64,000 bases of DNA from the NCBI GenBank assembly GCA_000961725.1, contig LADS01000050.1, positions 1-64,000 of the forward strand. Direction: 5' to 3'. The notes beneath the pieces were generated by a model. That model had not been told where the DNA came from. It worked only from the letters and a program-made list of their open reading frames with translations, and ran no database searches. Source of the stretch: Desulfobulbaceae bacterium BRH_c16a. Lineage in GTDB: Bacteria > Desulfobacterota > Desulfobulbia > Desulfobulbales > Desulfocapsaceae. The position numbers and the translations under genes were made by a program. Positions 7,601 through 16,322 of the stretch are shown here, piece by piece; position 1 is the stretch's first letter; every line of letters starts with the position of its first letter.

Positions 7601-9779
7601 GCAGGGCTTGGCGGTTTTTCGTCAGGCGATGACGTTGCGCCTTTTTCCGGAGGCGAAAAACAGGCGCTATTCAAAGGCCGATTTCGCGCCGCTCGGCACC
7701 CACTATTTAGAACGCAACTTTCAGATCCATGTGATGAACGAGTACGCCAGGCGGGCGCTCGATAAGCTGAGCGCGGCGATGAGCCTGGTTGCCTCCTACT
7801 TCAACGACGACAAGGAGGATTTTATCCGGCGCTTCTTTGCCGGCAAGACCAAGCTGCTGAAACGCGCCACCAGTGAGCAGTCCTGGCAGCGGATCGTCGA
7901 TGACCTGAAAAACGACAGCCAGGAGAGCATCGTCGGGGCAAGCGCCGAACAGAACATGCTCGTCCTGGCTGGGCCGGGGGCAGGCAAAACGCGCGCCGTG
8001 GCCCACCGGGTCGCCTTTCTGCTTCGGGTGAAACGGGTGAAGCCTCGGGCGATTCTGGTACTGTGCTTTAATCGCAGCGCGGTGCTGAGCCTTCGTCGAA
8101 GGCTGCGTGAGCTGGTCGGTGACGACATGAACGGGGTCACCACGCTGACCTTTCATGGCCTGGCCCTGCGCCTTACCGGCAGATCGTTGGTTGCAACGGG
8201 CAAGGCCGGCAACGGCGATGTCGATTTTTCCGAAGTGATCCGGGATGCGGTCACCTTGCTCAGCGGCGAAAAAGAGGTGATGGGGTTCGGGGATATGCCG
8301 GCGCGCGATGCCTTGATCGGGACCCTCAGCCATATTCTGGTCGATGAATACCAGGACATAGATGCCGAACAGTATGAGCTGGTGGCTCTTCTTGCCGGGA
8401 AGAATCTCGCTGATAAAGAAGGCAAGATGACCATCCTCGCGGTGGGCGACGACGATCAGAACATCTACCGGTTTCGCGGCGCAAATGTCGGGTTTATCCG
8501 CAAATTTCAAGAGGATTATAAGGCTCAGATTCATTATCTCATCGAAAATTACCGATCGACCGGCAACATCATCGCCGCCGCCAACAACCTGATCGCCCAT
8601 AATTCCGATCGGATGAAGACCGGATATCCGATTCGGATAAACCAGGCAAGAAGCGAGATGCCTGCCGGAGGCAACAGGCAGATCAACGATCCTATTGCCG
8701 CCGGCAGGGTACAGCGCCTGGAAGTTGCCGGCCGCAAGGATCAGGCGTCGGCGCTTTTGCAGGAAATCGCCCGGCTGCAGCAGCTGGACAGCAGTTTCGA
8801 CCTGAACAGTTGCGCCGTCCTTTCGCGGGAATGGAAGGATCTCGACCCGATCCGGTCGGCGCTCGAATCGGCCGGGATACCGGTCGGTTTCACCTGGGGG
8901 CGCAGCGATTCCTTTCCGCGACTGCACCGCATCAGGGAAAATGCGGTGCTGCTCGAGCATCTCAGGGATAATCAAAATGCCTTGCAGACGGCAGGCTCCC
9001 TCCTTGCCTTCCTGCCGGAAAAAGCGGCGGACGATTCGCTCTGGCAGACCAATCTGCGTCGGTTGATCGACGACTGGCGGGAAGAGACCGGCGATACCCC
9101 GCAGCCTGTTTCCGCCATCCTCGAGTATTTTTATGAAGCATTCTCCGATCAGGGCCGGGCGAAAAATCTCGGCAACGGCGTCCTTCTGACCACCGTTCAT
9201 TCCGTCAAAGGCCTGGAGTTCGACCATGTCTTTCTCCTCGGAGAGTGGCCTTTGAAGCACGGAGCGGAGGCGGAAGAAGAACGGCGGCTCTACTACGTCG
9301 GCATGTCGAGGGCTCGGCAGACCCTGCAGCTCTTCACCTTTGAAAATGGGCCGAATTCTCATGCCGGGCTGCTGGCGGGCGATTTTCTGGTGGAGCGGAA
9401 GCTGCGTCCGTCGGCCGGGCACCGTGGCAAAGAGAGGCGATATGCTCTTCTTGGCCTTGAAGATATGTATCTTGATTTTGCCGGGGTCAGGGAGGAAAAC
9501 CATCCTATCCGCAGGGCCCTGAAGCAACTTGTGACCGGCGATGCGGTGACGGCGGAAATCCGTAATGGCAATATTGAACTGGTGGACGGCAAGGGCGTTT
9601 CGGTTGCCCGGCTGTCAAAAGCAGCGCGGGAGAAATGGCTGGATAAGCTGGGGGAGATTGCGGCTATTCGAATAGTTGCCATAGTTCGAAGGTACCGCGA
9701 CGACATTGCCGACAAGGAGTACGGCGGCCGATGCCACGGCGAGATGTGGGAGGTGCCGGTGGTCGAGATTGTCTGGTAA
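4623..9779 (+). CDS. Exonuclease-RecQ-UvrD triple-fusion helicase
   Basis: A 1718-residue protein. Residues about 12-150 look like a DnaQ-type 3'-5' exonuclease (LLFDIEV with D-x-E, GHNILSHDLP, DTLYLSPLAF, a later D). A CTDPQCSYC cysteine cluster lies near 260-270. A complete RecQ helicase follows: Walker A LPTGGGKS near 317, DEAH near 421, FTATAKKDV, then FGMGIDKDDVR and LQEAGRAGRD near 580-620. From about 1100 there is a UvrD/PcrA superfamily 1 helicase: AGPGAGKT near 1115, VDEYQDID near 1240, VGDDDQNIYRFRGA, VHSVKGLEF near 1525 and LYYVGMSRARQTL. Both ATPases keep their catalytic motifs. Such fusions are annotated as large RecQ-family helicases; a role in repair or defence is inference. 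The gene stands alone. Confidence 0.9.
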   Translation: MATPSDPREFLDQCLLFDIEVNEAQRIYSIGASFRGKSFLFPSGRKIGAQQLRDFAEFGAAAVFILGHNILSHDLPRLREIAPALAILQKPAIDTLYLSPLAFPANPYHRLVKDYQIVRDSVNDPVQDALLAGKVFAEQWQAFADQLAAGHDAPLLYRGFLEQDQSLAGTAAAFGAIGVPRLGGDDLYAAFSWLARKQGCMTAVESIVDQLLDKTIAHPPLAYVVAWLTVAGSNSVLPPWVRHRFPEVAVILHRLRESPCTDPQCSYCRKYHNPVTVLQNYYGFADFRPEPATAGGESLQEAIVTAAARNSTLFATLPTGGGKSLCYLLPALMRYQRRNMLTIVISPLQALMKDQVDNFSRQTGTRIAAFLSGMLTLPERGEVLEGVRLGDVGILYVSPEQLRNHSFTGTVSQREIGAWVFDEAHCLSKWGHDFRPDYLYSIRFIREFAQKEKTALPPVQCFTATAKKDVKSEIIDIIQSELGLRVVEFAGGHERTNLHYEVWPVEKYEKYQTILELLRARFDSGSVVIYCAKKKQTENLAEFLQNGGYNAEAFHAGLEPSLKKRIQENFINGTTPIICATNAFGMGIDKDDVRLVIHADIPGSLENYLQEAGRAGRDRDNAECILIFTEQDIEGQFRLSAMSRLSRREIDQLLRGIRFAAKGGKEVVMTAGELLRLDVVDIDPGELNDGDTRVRTAISWLERAGYLQRNENENRVFQGKPLVRDLKEAAAKIKDLDLSARQRERWLAILAAMMEKRPDKGFSADELASLSPFAAAENESDSETERVLRTLHDMANQGLLTKETILTANVRYKVKNHSEKHLQRVMALERDFLKVLEETAPDVTVENPVELDLRLINQVLLNRGFDYATPHSLKLILHGLSRDGKGLAGQRGSITVKATGNNRFTFLLHRDWQSLVKTVQVRQQAAAIALKVIVGKVAPETRPGDSLLVEFTLESLVAGLKMDLHLFPLLKDPLAAAERALTFMHEQGVIDLQQGLAVFRQAMTLRLFPEAKNRRYSKADFAPLGTHYLERNFQIHVMNEYARRALDKLSAAMSLVASYFNDDKEDFIRRFFAGKTKLLKRATSEQSWQRIVDDLKNDSQESIVGASAEQNMLVLAGPGAGKTRAVAHRVAFLLRVKRVKPRAILVLCFNRSAVLSLRRRLRELVGDDMNGVTTLTFHGLALRLTGRSLVATGKAGNGDVDFSEVIRDAVTLLSGEKEVMGFGDMPARDALIGTLSHILVDEYQDIDAEQYELVALLAGKNLADKEGKMTILAVGDDDQNIYRFRGANVGFIRKFQEDYKAQIHYLIENYRSTGNIIAAANNLIAHNSDRMKTGYPIRINQARSEMPAGGNRQINDPIAAGRVQRLEVAGRKDQASALLQEIARLQQLDSSFDLNSCAVLSREWKDLDPIRSALESAGIPVGFTWGRSDSFPRLHRIRENAVLLEHLRDNQNALQTAGSLLAFLPEKAADDSLWQTNLRRLIDDWREETGDTPQPVSAILEYFYEAFSDQGRAKNLGNGVLLTTVHSVKGLEFDHVFLLGEWPLKHGAEAEEERRLYYVGMSRARQTLQLFTFENGPNSHAGLLAGDFLVERKLRPSAGHRGKERRYALLGLEDMYLDFAGVREENHPIRRALKQLVTGDAVTAEIRNGNIELVDGKGVSVARLSKAAREKWLDKLGEIAAIRIVAIVRRYRDDIADKEYGGRCHGEMWEVPVVEIVW

Positions 9780-10034
9780 AAGAGCCAGGCGAGCAGAAGT
9801 TCCCAGTGATTGTATCGCCGGCCGGCGGCGACGAAGATAAAGCATTCTCCGTCGATGCCTGGTAAAATCATTGGTATTCAAAGTCGATGGATGATCAAGA
9901 ATAAAAGGTCGATCCTGCATGATAAAACGGCGGCCGGTCCTAATTATATCCGACATTGATTTTGCTCTACTTGCGGTTGTTGAATGGGAACACTCAGGCT
10001 TCCCAACCTTACTCAACTCATAAAGGAGAATACC

Positions 10035-10616
10035 ATGGCAGCTAAAAAAATTCTGATGCTGGTCGGCGACTATGTCGAGGATTACGAAGTAATGGTGCCG
10101 TTTCAGGCCCTGTCGATGCTTGGTTATCAGGTTGACGCGATATGTCCGGGAAAAAAAGCCGGAGAGTTTGTCCGCACTTCGATCCACGATTTTGAAGGTG
10201 ATCAGACCTACAGCGAGAAAAGGGGACACAATTTCACCCTCAATGCCGATTTTGCCACAACCAAGGCAGAGAATTACGATGCCCTGCTGATCCCCGGCGG
10301 CCGTGCCCCGGAATATCTGCGGATGAATGAAGAGGTCCTGGCCATCGTCAAACATTTTGCCGCCAAAGAAAAACCTATTGCCGCCATCTGCCATGGCGCC
10401 CAGCTGCTTTCCGCAGCGGGTGTTCTGCAGGGCCGCGAGTGTTCCGCCTATCCGGCCTGCGCGGCGGAGGTCGGCCTTGCCGGCGGCAAGTATGTGGCGG
10501 TGGAGATGGACAGTGCCCATGTCCAGGGTAATCTGGTGACTGCACCGGCCTGGCCGGCCCATCCCGCCTGGCTTGCCAGGTTTGTTGCGCTATTGGGGGC
10601 GAAGATCGAGCTGTAG
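10035..10616 (+). CDS. DJ-1/PfpI family protein
   Basis: 193 residues. The start at 10035 follows AAAGGAGAATACC; a longer frame begins upstream without a ribosome site. The fold markers of the DJ-1/PfpI class I amidotransferase-like family are present: [20 protein letters not shown] at the N-terminus, [13 protein letters not shown] in the middle, and the nucleophile elbow AICHGAQLL with the conserved cysteine. Members act as glyoxalase III, deglycase-like or protease-like stress proteins; the exact activity cannot be read from sequence. Single gene, cytoplasmic. Confidence 0.85.
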   Translation: MAAKKILMLVGDYVEDYEVMVPFQALSMLGYQVDAICPGKKAGEFVRTSIHDFEGDQTYSEKRGHNFTLNADFATTKAENYDALLIPGGRAPEYLRMNEEVLAIVKHFAAKEKPIAAICHGAQLLSAAGVLQGRECSAYPACAAEVGLAGGKYVAVEMDSAHVQGNLVTAPAWPAHPAWLARFVALLGAKIEL

Positions 10617-10644
10617 GAGAAAAGAAGAAATATCAGGCAAAAGG

Positions 10645-10673
10645 TGAGCATACGGTTTATTGAGGTATGCTCA
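10645..10673. terminator. Hairpin after PfpI gene
   Basis: TGAGCATAC and GTATGCTCA form a 9-bp perfect stem around an 11-base loop, 29 bases past the stop. There is no T-run, so its strength as a terminator is doubtful. Confidence 0.35.
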
Positions 10674-10785
10674 TCCCGGTTTGGATGCCAAGCTCCCCCC
10701 TTCACATCAGAGGAATGAACGGGGGGAACTCTGCGCAGGACGAACGCGGTGGTTCTTTGTTGCTGCCGGAGGTCTTACGACACCA

Positions 10786-11790
10786 TCATCGAGCCGTCGC
10801 GGCCTGCTCAAGGGCCACGGCAACGGAGACGGAGGCTCCGACCATCGGGTTGTTGCCCATGCCGATGAGGCCCATCATTTCGACGTGGGCCGGGACCGAG
10901 GACGAACCGGCAAACTGGGCGTCCGAATGCATCCGGCCCATGGTGTCGGTCATGCCGTAGGAGGCAGGGCCTGCGCCCATGTTGTCGGGATGGAGCGTTC
11001 GGCCGGTGCCGCCGCCCGAGGCGACCGAGAAGTATTTTTTACCTTGCTGGATACATTCCTTTTTGTAGGTGCCGGCGACCGGATGCTGAAAGCGGGTGGG
11101 ATTGGTCGAGTTGCCGGTAATGGACACGTCGACTCCCTCCATGTGATTGATTGCCACACCTTCTCTGACATCGTCGGCGCCGAAGCAGCGTACCTTGCCC
11201 CGTTCGCCTTCCGAGTAGGGTGTCTCGCCTACTACATCCAGCTTACCCGAGGCATAATCGAACTTTGTTTCGACGTAGGTGAAGCCGTTGATTCTTGAGA
11301 TAATTTTCGCTGCGTCTTTGCCGAGGCCGTTGAGAACCACTCGCAGAGGCCTGGTTCGGACCCGGTTGGCCGAGCGGGCGATACCGATTGCCCCTTCGGC
11401 GGCGGCAAAAGATTCATGCCCGGCGAGAAAGGCGAAACACGAAGTCTCCTCGGAGAGCAGCATGGCGGCAAGGTTGCCGTGGCCGATTCCGACTTTGCGG
11501 TCGTCGGCTACGGAACCGGGAATGCAGAAGGCCTGAAGGCCTTCGCCCAAAGTTGCGGCAATCTCCGCCGCCTTTTTCTGGCCTTTTCTGATGGCAATAG
11601 CCGCGCCGAGGGTGTAGGCCCATAAGGCGTTCTCAAAGCAGATCGGCTGAATGGCCCGCACGATTTTGGCTACGTCGACTCCATACTGAAGACAGATTTC
11701 ATTTGCCTCCTCAAGCGTCTTCATGCCGTATTGTTCCAAAACCGGAATGATCTGATCGATCCGCCTGTCATAACTTTCAAACAGTGCCAT
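10786..11790 (-). CDS. GGGtGRT family protein
   Basis: 334 residues. It carries the motif that names the family, SVASGGGTGRTLHPDNMG, near residue 265, plus conserved segments IGHGNLAAMLLSEETSCFAF and MIGLIGMGNNP-like MGLIGMGNNPMVGA near the C-terminus. The family is strictly of unknown function and occurs in anaerobes next to a NifU-like scaffold gene, as here: that gene ends 10 bases upstream and the two must be co-transcribed. Glycine-rich loops suggest nucleotide or cofactor binding, but that is inference. Confidence 0.85.
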   Translation of the reverse strand: MALFESYDRRIDQIIPVLEQYGMKTLEEANEICLQYGVDVAKIVRAIQPICFENALWAYTLGAAIAIRKGQKKAAEIAATLGEGLQAFCIPGSVADDRKVGIGHGNLAAMLLSEETSCFAFLAGHESFAAAEGAIGIARSANRVRTRPLRVVLNGLGKDAAKIISRINGFTYVETKFDYASGKLDVVGETPYSEGERGKVRCFGADDVREGVAINHMEGVDVSITGNSTNPTRFQHPVAGTYKKECIQQGKKYFSVASGGGTGRTLHPDNMGAGPASYGMTDTMGRMHSDAQFAGSSSVPAHVEMMGLIGMGNNPMVGASVSVAVALEQAATAR

Positions 11791-11800
11791 GGTCTTCCCC

Positions 11801-12493
11801 CTATTCCTTTCTTGGATCTATTGTTTTTGCGGCCTCGGTGAATCTGCCGTAGGTGCCGGACGCTTCCTGCAGGGCCTGGTTGGCATCGACACCCTTCTTG
11901 ACGGCTGCCATCATTTTACCGAGATTGACGAATTTATAGCCGATGATCTCATCGTTTTTATCAAGGGCGATTTCCGTCACATATCCCTCGGCCATTTCCA
12001 GATAGCGGGGCCCCTTGGCGCTGGTGCCGTACATGGTGCCGATTACCGACCGCAGTCCTTTGCCGAGATCTTCAAGACCTGCGCCGATCGGCAGTCCTCC
12101 TTCGGAAAAAGCCGACTGGCTGCGTCCGTAGACGATCTGGAGAAAGAGCTCGCGCATGGCTACATTGATGGCATCGCAGACCAGATCGGTGTTCAAGGCT
12201 TCCAGGATGGTTTTACCGGGCAGAATCTCGGAGGCCATGGCCGCCGAATGAGTCATGCCGGTACAGCCGATGGTTTCGATCAGGGCCTCTTCAATGATGC
12301 CGTTTTTCACATTGAGGGTAAGTTTGCAGGCGCCCTGCTGCGGCGCGCACCAGCCTACACCATGGGTCAGGCCGCTGATATCCTTTATCTCTTTGGCCTT
12401 TGTCCATGCGCCTTCCTGGGGGATAGGGGCCGGACCGTGATTCGTCCCCTGAGCCACACGGCACATTTCCATGACTTCAGCAGAGTAGAGCAT
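11801..12493 (-). CDS. NifU-like iron-sulfur scaffold protein
   Basis: 230 residues, related to the N-terminal scaffold domain of NifU/IscU. Conserved cysteines are seen in VGWCAPQQGACKL, in LIETIGCTGMTHSAA and in NTDLVCDAINVAM; the second fits the scaffold's substrate cysteine region. Scaffold members assemble 2Fe-2S or 4Fe-4S clusters for transfer. It starts the two-gene unit with the GGGtGRT gene. No cysteine desulfurase is encoded nearby, so it probably draws sulfur from elsewhere or does a specialised job with its partner. Confidence 0.8.
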   Translation of the reverse strand: MLYSAEVMEMCRVAQGTNHGPAPIPQEGAWTKAKEIKDISGLTHGVGWCAPQQGACKLTLNVKNGIIEEALIETIGCTGMTHSAAMASEILPGKTILEALNTDLVCDAINVAMRELFLQIVYGRSQSAFSEGGLPIGAGLEDLGKGLRSVIGTMYGTSAKGPRYLEMAEGYVTEIALDKNDEIIGYKFVNLGKMMAAVKKGVDANQALQEASGTYGRFTEAAKTIDPRKE

Positions 12494-12611
12494 GCTTTTC
12501 TCCTTGGAAAGTAGTTGTACTGCGTATAATTGTGAGAGATAGGCCGGGAGGCACGTTATCTCTGTTCAGGCCGGCTATTATAGTAGGATCGTGGGAAAAT
12601 TCAATGCGAGA

Positions 12612-12743
12612 GTGAGGGGGTGGGGTGAGGGTTCACGCGAAGGCGCGAAGGCGCGAAGTTATGAAAAACCGCAGTTTAAATCCTTCGCGGACTTCGCGTC
12701 TTCGCGTGAGACGGAAATAACCCTCACTCCTCACCCTCCTTCA
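12612..12743. repeat. Large imperfect inverted repeat
   Basis: An outer arm GTGAGGGGGTGGGGTGAGGG (12612-12631) is mirrored by CCCTCACTCCTCACCCTCC (from about 12721). An inner arm TTCACGCGAAGGCGCGAAGG (from 12632) is mirrored by CTTCGCGTCTTCGCGTGAG (to about 12710). It lies directly after the M16 peptidase stop and before the NifU-like gene, so it may act as terminator or mRNA stabiliser. GCGAAGG-type repeats of this sort are common in related genomes. Confidence 0.6.
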
Positions 12744-15662
12744 CTACAGGTCGATCAGGACGTCGAAAAGGGCTTTGTCGGATTCGATCTTGCTCCTGTT
12801 GCCGATAATGGCCCGATAACTTTGTTGCATCATGGCGGCAAAAGCCGGGGCAAAGCTGCGCAGATCGGTAACGGTGGTATGGACGATTTCCGCCAGCCGT
12901 TGCTCTTTGTAGGCGATATCGATGCCGTTGAGAGAGTCGTTTCTGGCGGTGGCACCTTTGGCTGCGGCACTCTGCAGCGGGTCGAAATTGCCGTAGGTTC
13001 CGATAATCAGCTGTTCCAGAACCTTTTCGGCAAGATCGAGGCCGGCCACGATTTCCGGCACTCCTTTGTAGGCGTCGTAGGTTTTTTTAACCTGGGGATC
13101 ACGGTAGCTGACAAAGGCTAAATTGCCGCTGAGCTGGCCGAACTGGATGAAGCAGCCGTAAGCCCCGCCCATCTGGCGAACGGTATTCCACAGGTAATCG
13201 CGGGAGAGATACGTTTTCAGGACTTCGAAATGACCGTTATAGCCGACGGCGTTTTTCAGCAGATTGCCTCCCTGGACGGCGAACACCACTTCCGCCGAGG
13301 TGATGAATGCTTCATGATCGGCAAGTTGCAGTTCAGGAAGCTCATAGCGGGAGAGCGAAGCCGAGCTGAGGGCATCGGCAATGCAGTTTCCGGCTTTGGC
13401 AAAATGATCGAGCTCCCGTCTATCGGAGGTTATGGCCAGCAGCAGGTTGTTGCGGTTGAACAGCAGACCGGCAATTTTTTCAAGAGCGGCAAGAAACGAC
13501 TGCTCCTTTTGTTCATAATTAAGCGCCAGATCTTTTACCGCCAGATAGGAGGTTACGCCATTGACTGCCTCGTTGTAGCGTCCGGCGGTGCTCAGATGGG
13601 CGAAGACTCTGGTCGAGGGAAGATGATATCCTTCGCTGTGGGCGGAATGCTCGGCCCAGGCAAATTCCCGGCCGACAATCTCGCGGATGCGCACCTTATC
13701 GGCAAAGGAAACGGAGGTAAAAATCTCGGCCAGCAGCTGCAGGGCCTGGTCGAGATATGCCGGCAGGCATTTCAGGTGCATCCAGAAAACCGGGCGGGTG
13801 GAATCCGGCTCTTCCCTTTTGGTGTAGGTAGTCAGGGCATGGGAGAAGGAGCCGGTGCAGGTCGCGATTTCCTTGGCAAACTGCTGATAGCTGAGCCTTT
13901 TAGTGCCAATTTCCGTCACAATCGTGCCGAACAGGTCGAGGATCGGCAACAGTTCCGGCGGCAGGCAGGAAAAATCGAAACCGACATCGATATAGGAAAT
14001 ATGATTGGTGAAAAGTTCGCTGACCAGTACCTGCCGGCCGAACATCTCCGTCGGGACCGCAACATGAAAATCGTCCTTGGTCGACAGATCGGCAAGAGAC
14101 AGCTGCGGCAGCAGGGCAAGGGTCTCAAGGCTGTTGGGCTGCAGCTGCTCCCGTATCAGTTCCTGGGTTCGTGCGATTCGCTCGGTCCGTTCCCGTTCCG
14201 TCACTCCGGCATCGTAGGCCGCGAGGCGTTCCTGTTCTTCGGCCTGGGTACGCTTTTGCTTTTCGGGATCGGGGACCAGGGTAACGGTGACTGTTGCGGG
14301 ATTGTCGAGGAGAAATTGCCTGATCAGTTTCTCAAAATATCCGTCGTTCAAGGCTTTTTGCCGCAGGGAGGCGATAAGCTCCTCGTTCTTCAGGGTTTCG
14401 ATCGGGTCGGTGCCGTATTTGAGTCCGATCATGGCCTTGCTGATGAGATCCAGTCCCCGCTGGGCTTTACTGGCATCTTCCCTGAGGCTGAACTCGAACT
14501 TGTTCAGCTCGGCAAGGACCAGATCCCTGTCAAGTCCATCGTCCACCATCTTGTTCAGGGTGGTCCGATACAGTTCGATAAAGGTGTCGCGATGCTCTGC
14601 TTCACTGCCGACCAGATAGGTGATCATCATCGTCCGGCTGGATGAATTGGCCATGAAAAAGCCGCCGAAATCCTTGCACAGGCCGCTGGACACGATGGCA
14701 TTTTTCAAGGGGGAGCCATCCGAATTGAAGAGGATGTTGGCAATGATCTGCAGTGCGGTGTTTTCTTCGCGCATGGCGATTGTCGCCACATTCGTGCCCA
14801 CTGCTAGAAAGGTTTTGCCTGTTGTGTCAGCCGAGTCGACGGCATAGCTGTCGGTGATGAAGACCGGTTCGCGGACGGGTTCTCCCTCCTCGATTGTGGC
14901 TTTATTGCCAGGCGCTGTAAAGGTGGAGAGATATCTGCTCTCGAGAAAATGCAGTTCATCTTCCAGCGGGGCGTCGCCGTAGACCATGAAAATGCCATTG
15001 GTCGGGTGATAATGGTCTTTATGGAAATCGCAAAACTGTTCATAGCTCAGGTCCGGAATTTTCCTGGGATCTCCGCCGGATTCATGGGCATAGGTCGAGC
15101 CGGGCATGAGACCGGCAAAGATGTGATGAAAAATATGACGGACCGGATCGGAGAAGGCTCCTTTCATTTCGTTGAAGACTACGCCCTGAAACTGTAAAGG
15201 ACTATCCGGACTTTCCTGATGATAGTGCCATCCCTCCTGCTCGAAGGTGCTTCTGCTGAGCAGCGGATTGAACACCACGTCACAGTAGACATCCATTATA
15301 TTGAAATATTCTTTGATATTACGGGTGGCAAAGGGATAGTAGGTCACGTCCGCCCCGGTCATGGCGTTGAGAAAGGTGGTGAGGCCGCCTTTGTTGATCT
15401 CGCCGAACACATCTTTGACCGGATACTTTTTCGAGCCCATAAGCACCGAGTGTTCAAGGATATGCGCAACTCCGGTAGAATCGGTGGGGCTGGTATTGAA
15501 GGCTACCGAGAAGGTCTTGTTCGGGTCGCTGTTCTTGATGGCCAGCAGGGGACATTTCAGCAGTTCGTGTTCGAAAATATAGACATCGGAAGCGATCTCC
15601 TGAATAAATGAATGGGTGGTGAGACGAAAACCTGAATAAATTGAACCTTGGCTGAAAGTCAT
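12744..15662 (-). CDS. M16C insulinase-family metallopeptidase (PreP-like)
   Basis: 972 residues, the usual length for presequence-protease/falcilysin type M16C enzymes. The inverted zinc motif HILEH is at residues 67-71, within GVAHILEHSVLMGSKKYPVK. The distal glutamate lies in the FNEMKGAF region, and KGGLTTFLNAMTGADVTYYP is the family's conserved follow-on. The two-halves clamshell architecture is retained to the end. There is no signal peptide, so the protein is probably cytoplasmic and degrades oligopeptides. It lies 64 bases downstream of dtd in the same direction. Confidence 0.9.
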   Translation of the reverse strand: MTFSQGSIYSGFRLTTHSFIQEIASDVYIFEHELLKCPLLAIKNSDPNKTFSVAFNTSPTDSTGVAHILEHSVLMGSKKYPVKDVFGEINKGGLTTFLNAMTGADVTYYPFATRNIKEYFNIMDVYCDVVFNPLLSRSTFEQEGWHYHQESPDSPLQFQGVVFNEMKGAFSDPVRHIFHHIFAGLMPGSTYAHESGGDPRKIPDLSYEQFCDFHKDHYHPTNGIFMVYGDAPLEDELHFLESRYLSTFTAPGNKATIEEGEPVREPVFITDSYAVDSADTTGKTFLAVGTNVATIAMREENTALQIIANILFNSDGSPLKNAIVSSGLCKDFGGFFMANSSSRTMMITYLVGSEAEHRDTFIELYRTTLNKMVDDGLDRDLVLAELNKFEFSLREDASKAQRGLDLISKAMIGLKYGTDPIETLKNEELIASLRQKALNDGYFEKLIRQFLLDNPATVTVTLVPDPEKQKRTQAEEQERLAAYDAGVTERERTERIARTQELIREQLQPNSLETLALLPQLSLADLSTKDDFHVAVPTEMFGRQVLVSELFTNHISYIDVGFDFSCLPPELLPILDLFGTIVTEIGTKRLSYQQFAKEIATCTGSFSHALTTYTKREEPDSTRPVFWMHLKCLPAYLDQALQLLAEIFTSVSFADKVRIREIVGREFAWAEHSAHSEGYHLPSTRVFAHLSTAGRYNEAVNGVTSYLAVKDLALNYEQKEQSFLAALEKIAGLLFNRNNLLLAITSDRRELDHFAKAGNCIADALSSASLSRYELPELQLADHEAFITSAEVVFAVQGGNLLKNAVGYNGHFEVLKTYLSRDYLWNTVRQMGGAYGCFIQFGQLSGNLAFVSYRDPQVKKTYDAYKGVPEIVAGLDLAEKVLEQLIIGTYGNFDPLQSAAAKGATARNDSLNGIDIAYKEQRLAEIVHTTVTDLRSFAPAFAAMMQQSYRAIIGNRSKIESDKALFDVLIDL

Positions 15663-15708
15663 TCTGAATCCTTATAGAAGGTGAAAATTGGTAAGTCGTA
15701 AGAACTAA

Positions 15709-15729
15709 CATCCCGCAAGGGGGGTACTA
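15709..15729 (-). repeat. AGTACC palindrome, short copy
   Basis: On the minus strand TTAGTACCCCCCTTGCGGGATG; its TAG is the stop codon of dtd. It belongs to the AGTACCCC-TTG-GGGG family also seen at 23689, 41393 and 56815. Confidence 0.5.
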
Positions 15730-16176
15730 AAACATTTTTTCCGAATCTAAGATGAGGGTGACCGGTCCGTCATTGACCAGTTCAACCTGCATTGCGGCCT
15801 GAAATGTGCCGGTGGCTGCTCTGAGGCCCTTTTTTCCGACCTCTTCGACAAACAGGTCGTACAAAGGTTCGGCAATATCGGGCGGAGCGGCAGAGGAAAA
15901 CCCCGGTCTTCGCCCTTTGCGACAATCTCCGTAGAGAGTGAATTGGGAGACAATAAGCATCTCCCCGCCCATGTCCGCAAGAGAGATATTCATTTTTCCT
16001 TCAGGGTCTTCAAAAATTCGAAGGTGTATGATTTTTTCCGTCAGCCACTTTACGTCCCTGGCCGTGTCGCTCGATCGTATTCCTATCAAAACGACCAGCC
16101 CCGGCCCGATTGTTGCCGTTGTTGTGCCTCCGATTACAACCGAGGCCCGGCTTGCACGCTGTACTACTGCCCGCAT
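15727..16176 (-). CDS. dtd: D-aminoacyl-tRNA deacylase
   Basis: 149 residues, full family length. It opens with MRAVVQRASRASV and has both catalytic signatures of the DTD fold: SQFTLYGD with the active-site Thr, and NDGPVT with the cross-subunit Gly-Pro motif. The homodimer removes D-amino acids mischarged on tRNA. It is the first gene of a likely two-gene unit with the M16 peptidase. Confidence 0.95.
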   Translation of the reverse strand: MRAVVQRASRASVVIGGTTTATIGPGLVVLIGIRSSDTARDVKWLTEKIIHLRIFEDPEGKMNISLADMGGEMLIVSQFTLYGDCRKGRRPGFSSAAPPDIAEPLYDLFVEEVGKKGLRAATGTFQAAMQVELVNDGPVTLILDSEKMF

Positions 16177-16322
16177 TTTTTCTCCACCTGTGGCTTAGCT
16201 TCTTGGCCTGCCGCCGTCTGTTATTGTAATGGCAAGAAATTATTTCATATTAGGGTAGTCAAATGGTATACTCATTTCAATGTGTATTTGACCTTTCATA
16301 TGAAAACTCAACAGGCTGACTC

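Noticed and set aside
7707-9527. 606-codon minus-strand open frame
   Set aside because: Also a shadow of the helicase gene; composition follows the opposite strand's codon bias.
12632-12658. Tandem GCGAAGG units as a CRISPR or satellite
   Set aside because: Units are short, adjacent and form one arm of an inverted repeat; no spacers.
13230-14645. 471-codon plus-strand open frame
   Set aside because: Antisense to the M16 peptidase, which has clear catalytic motifs.
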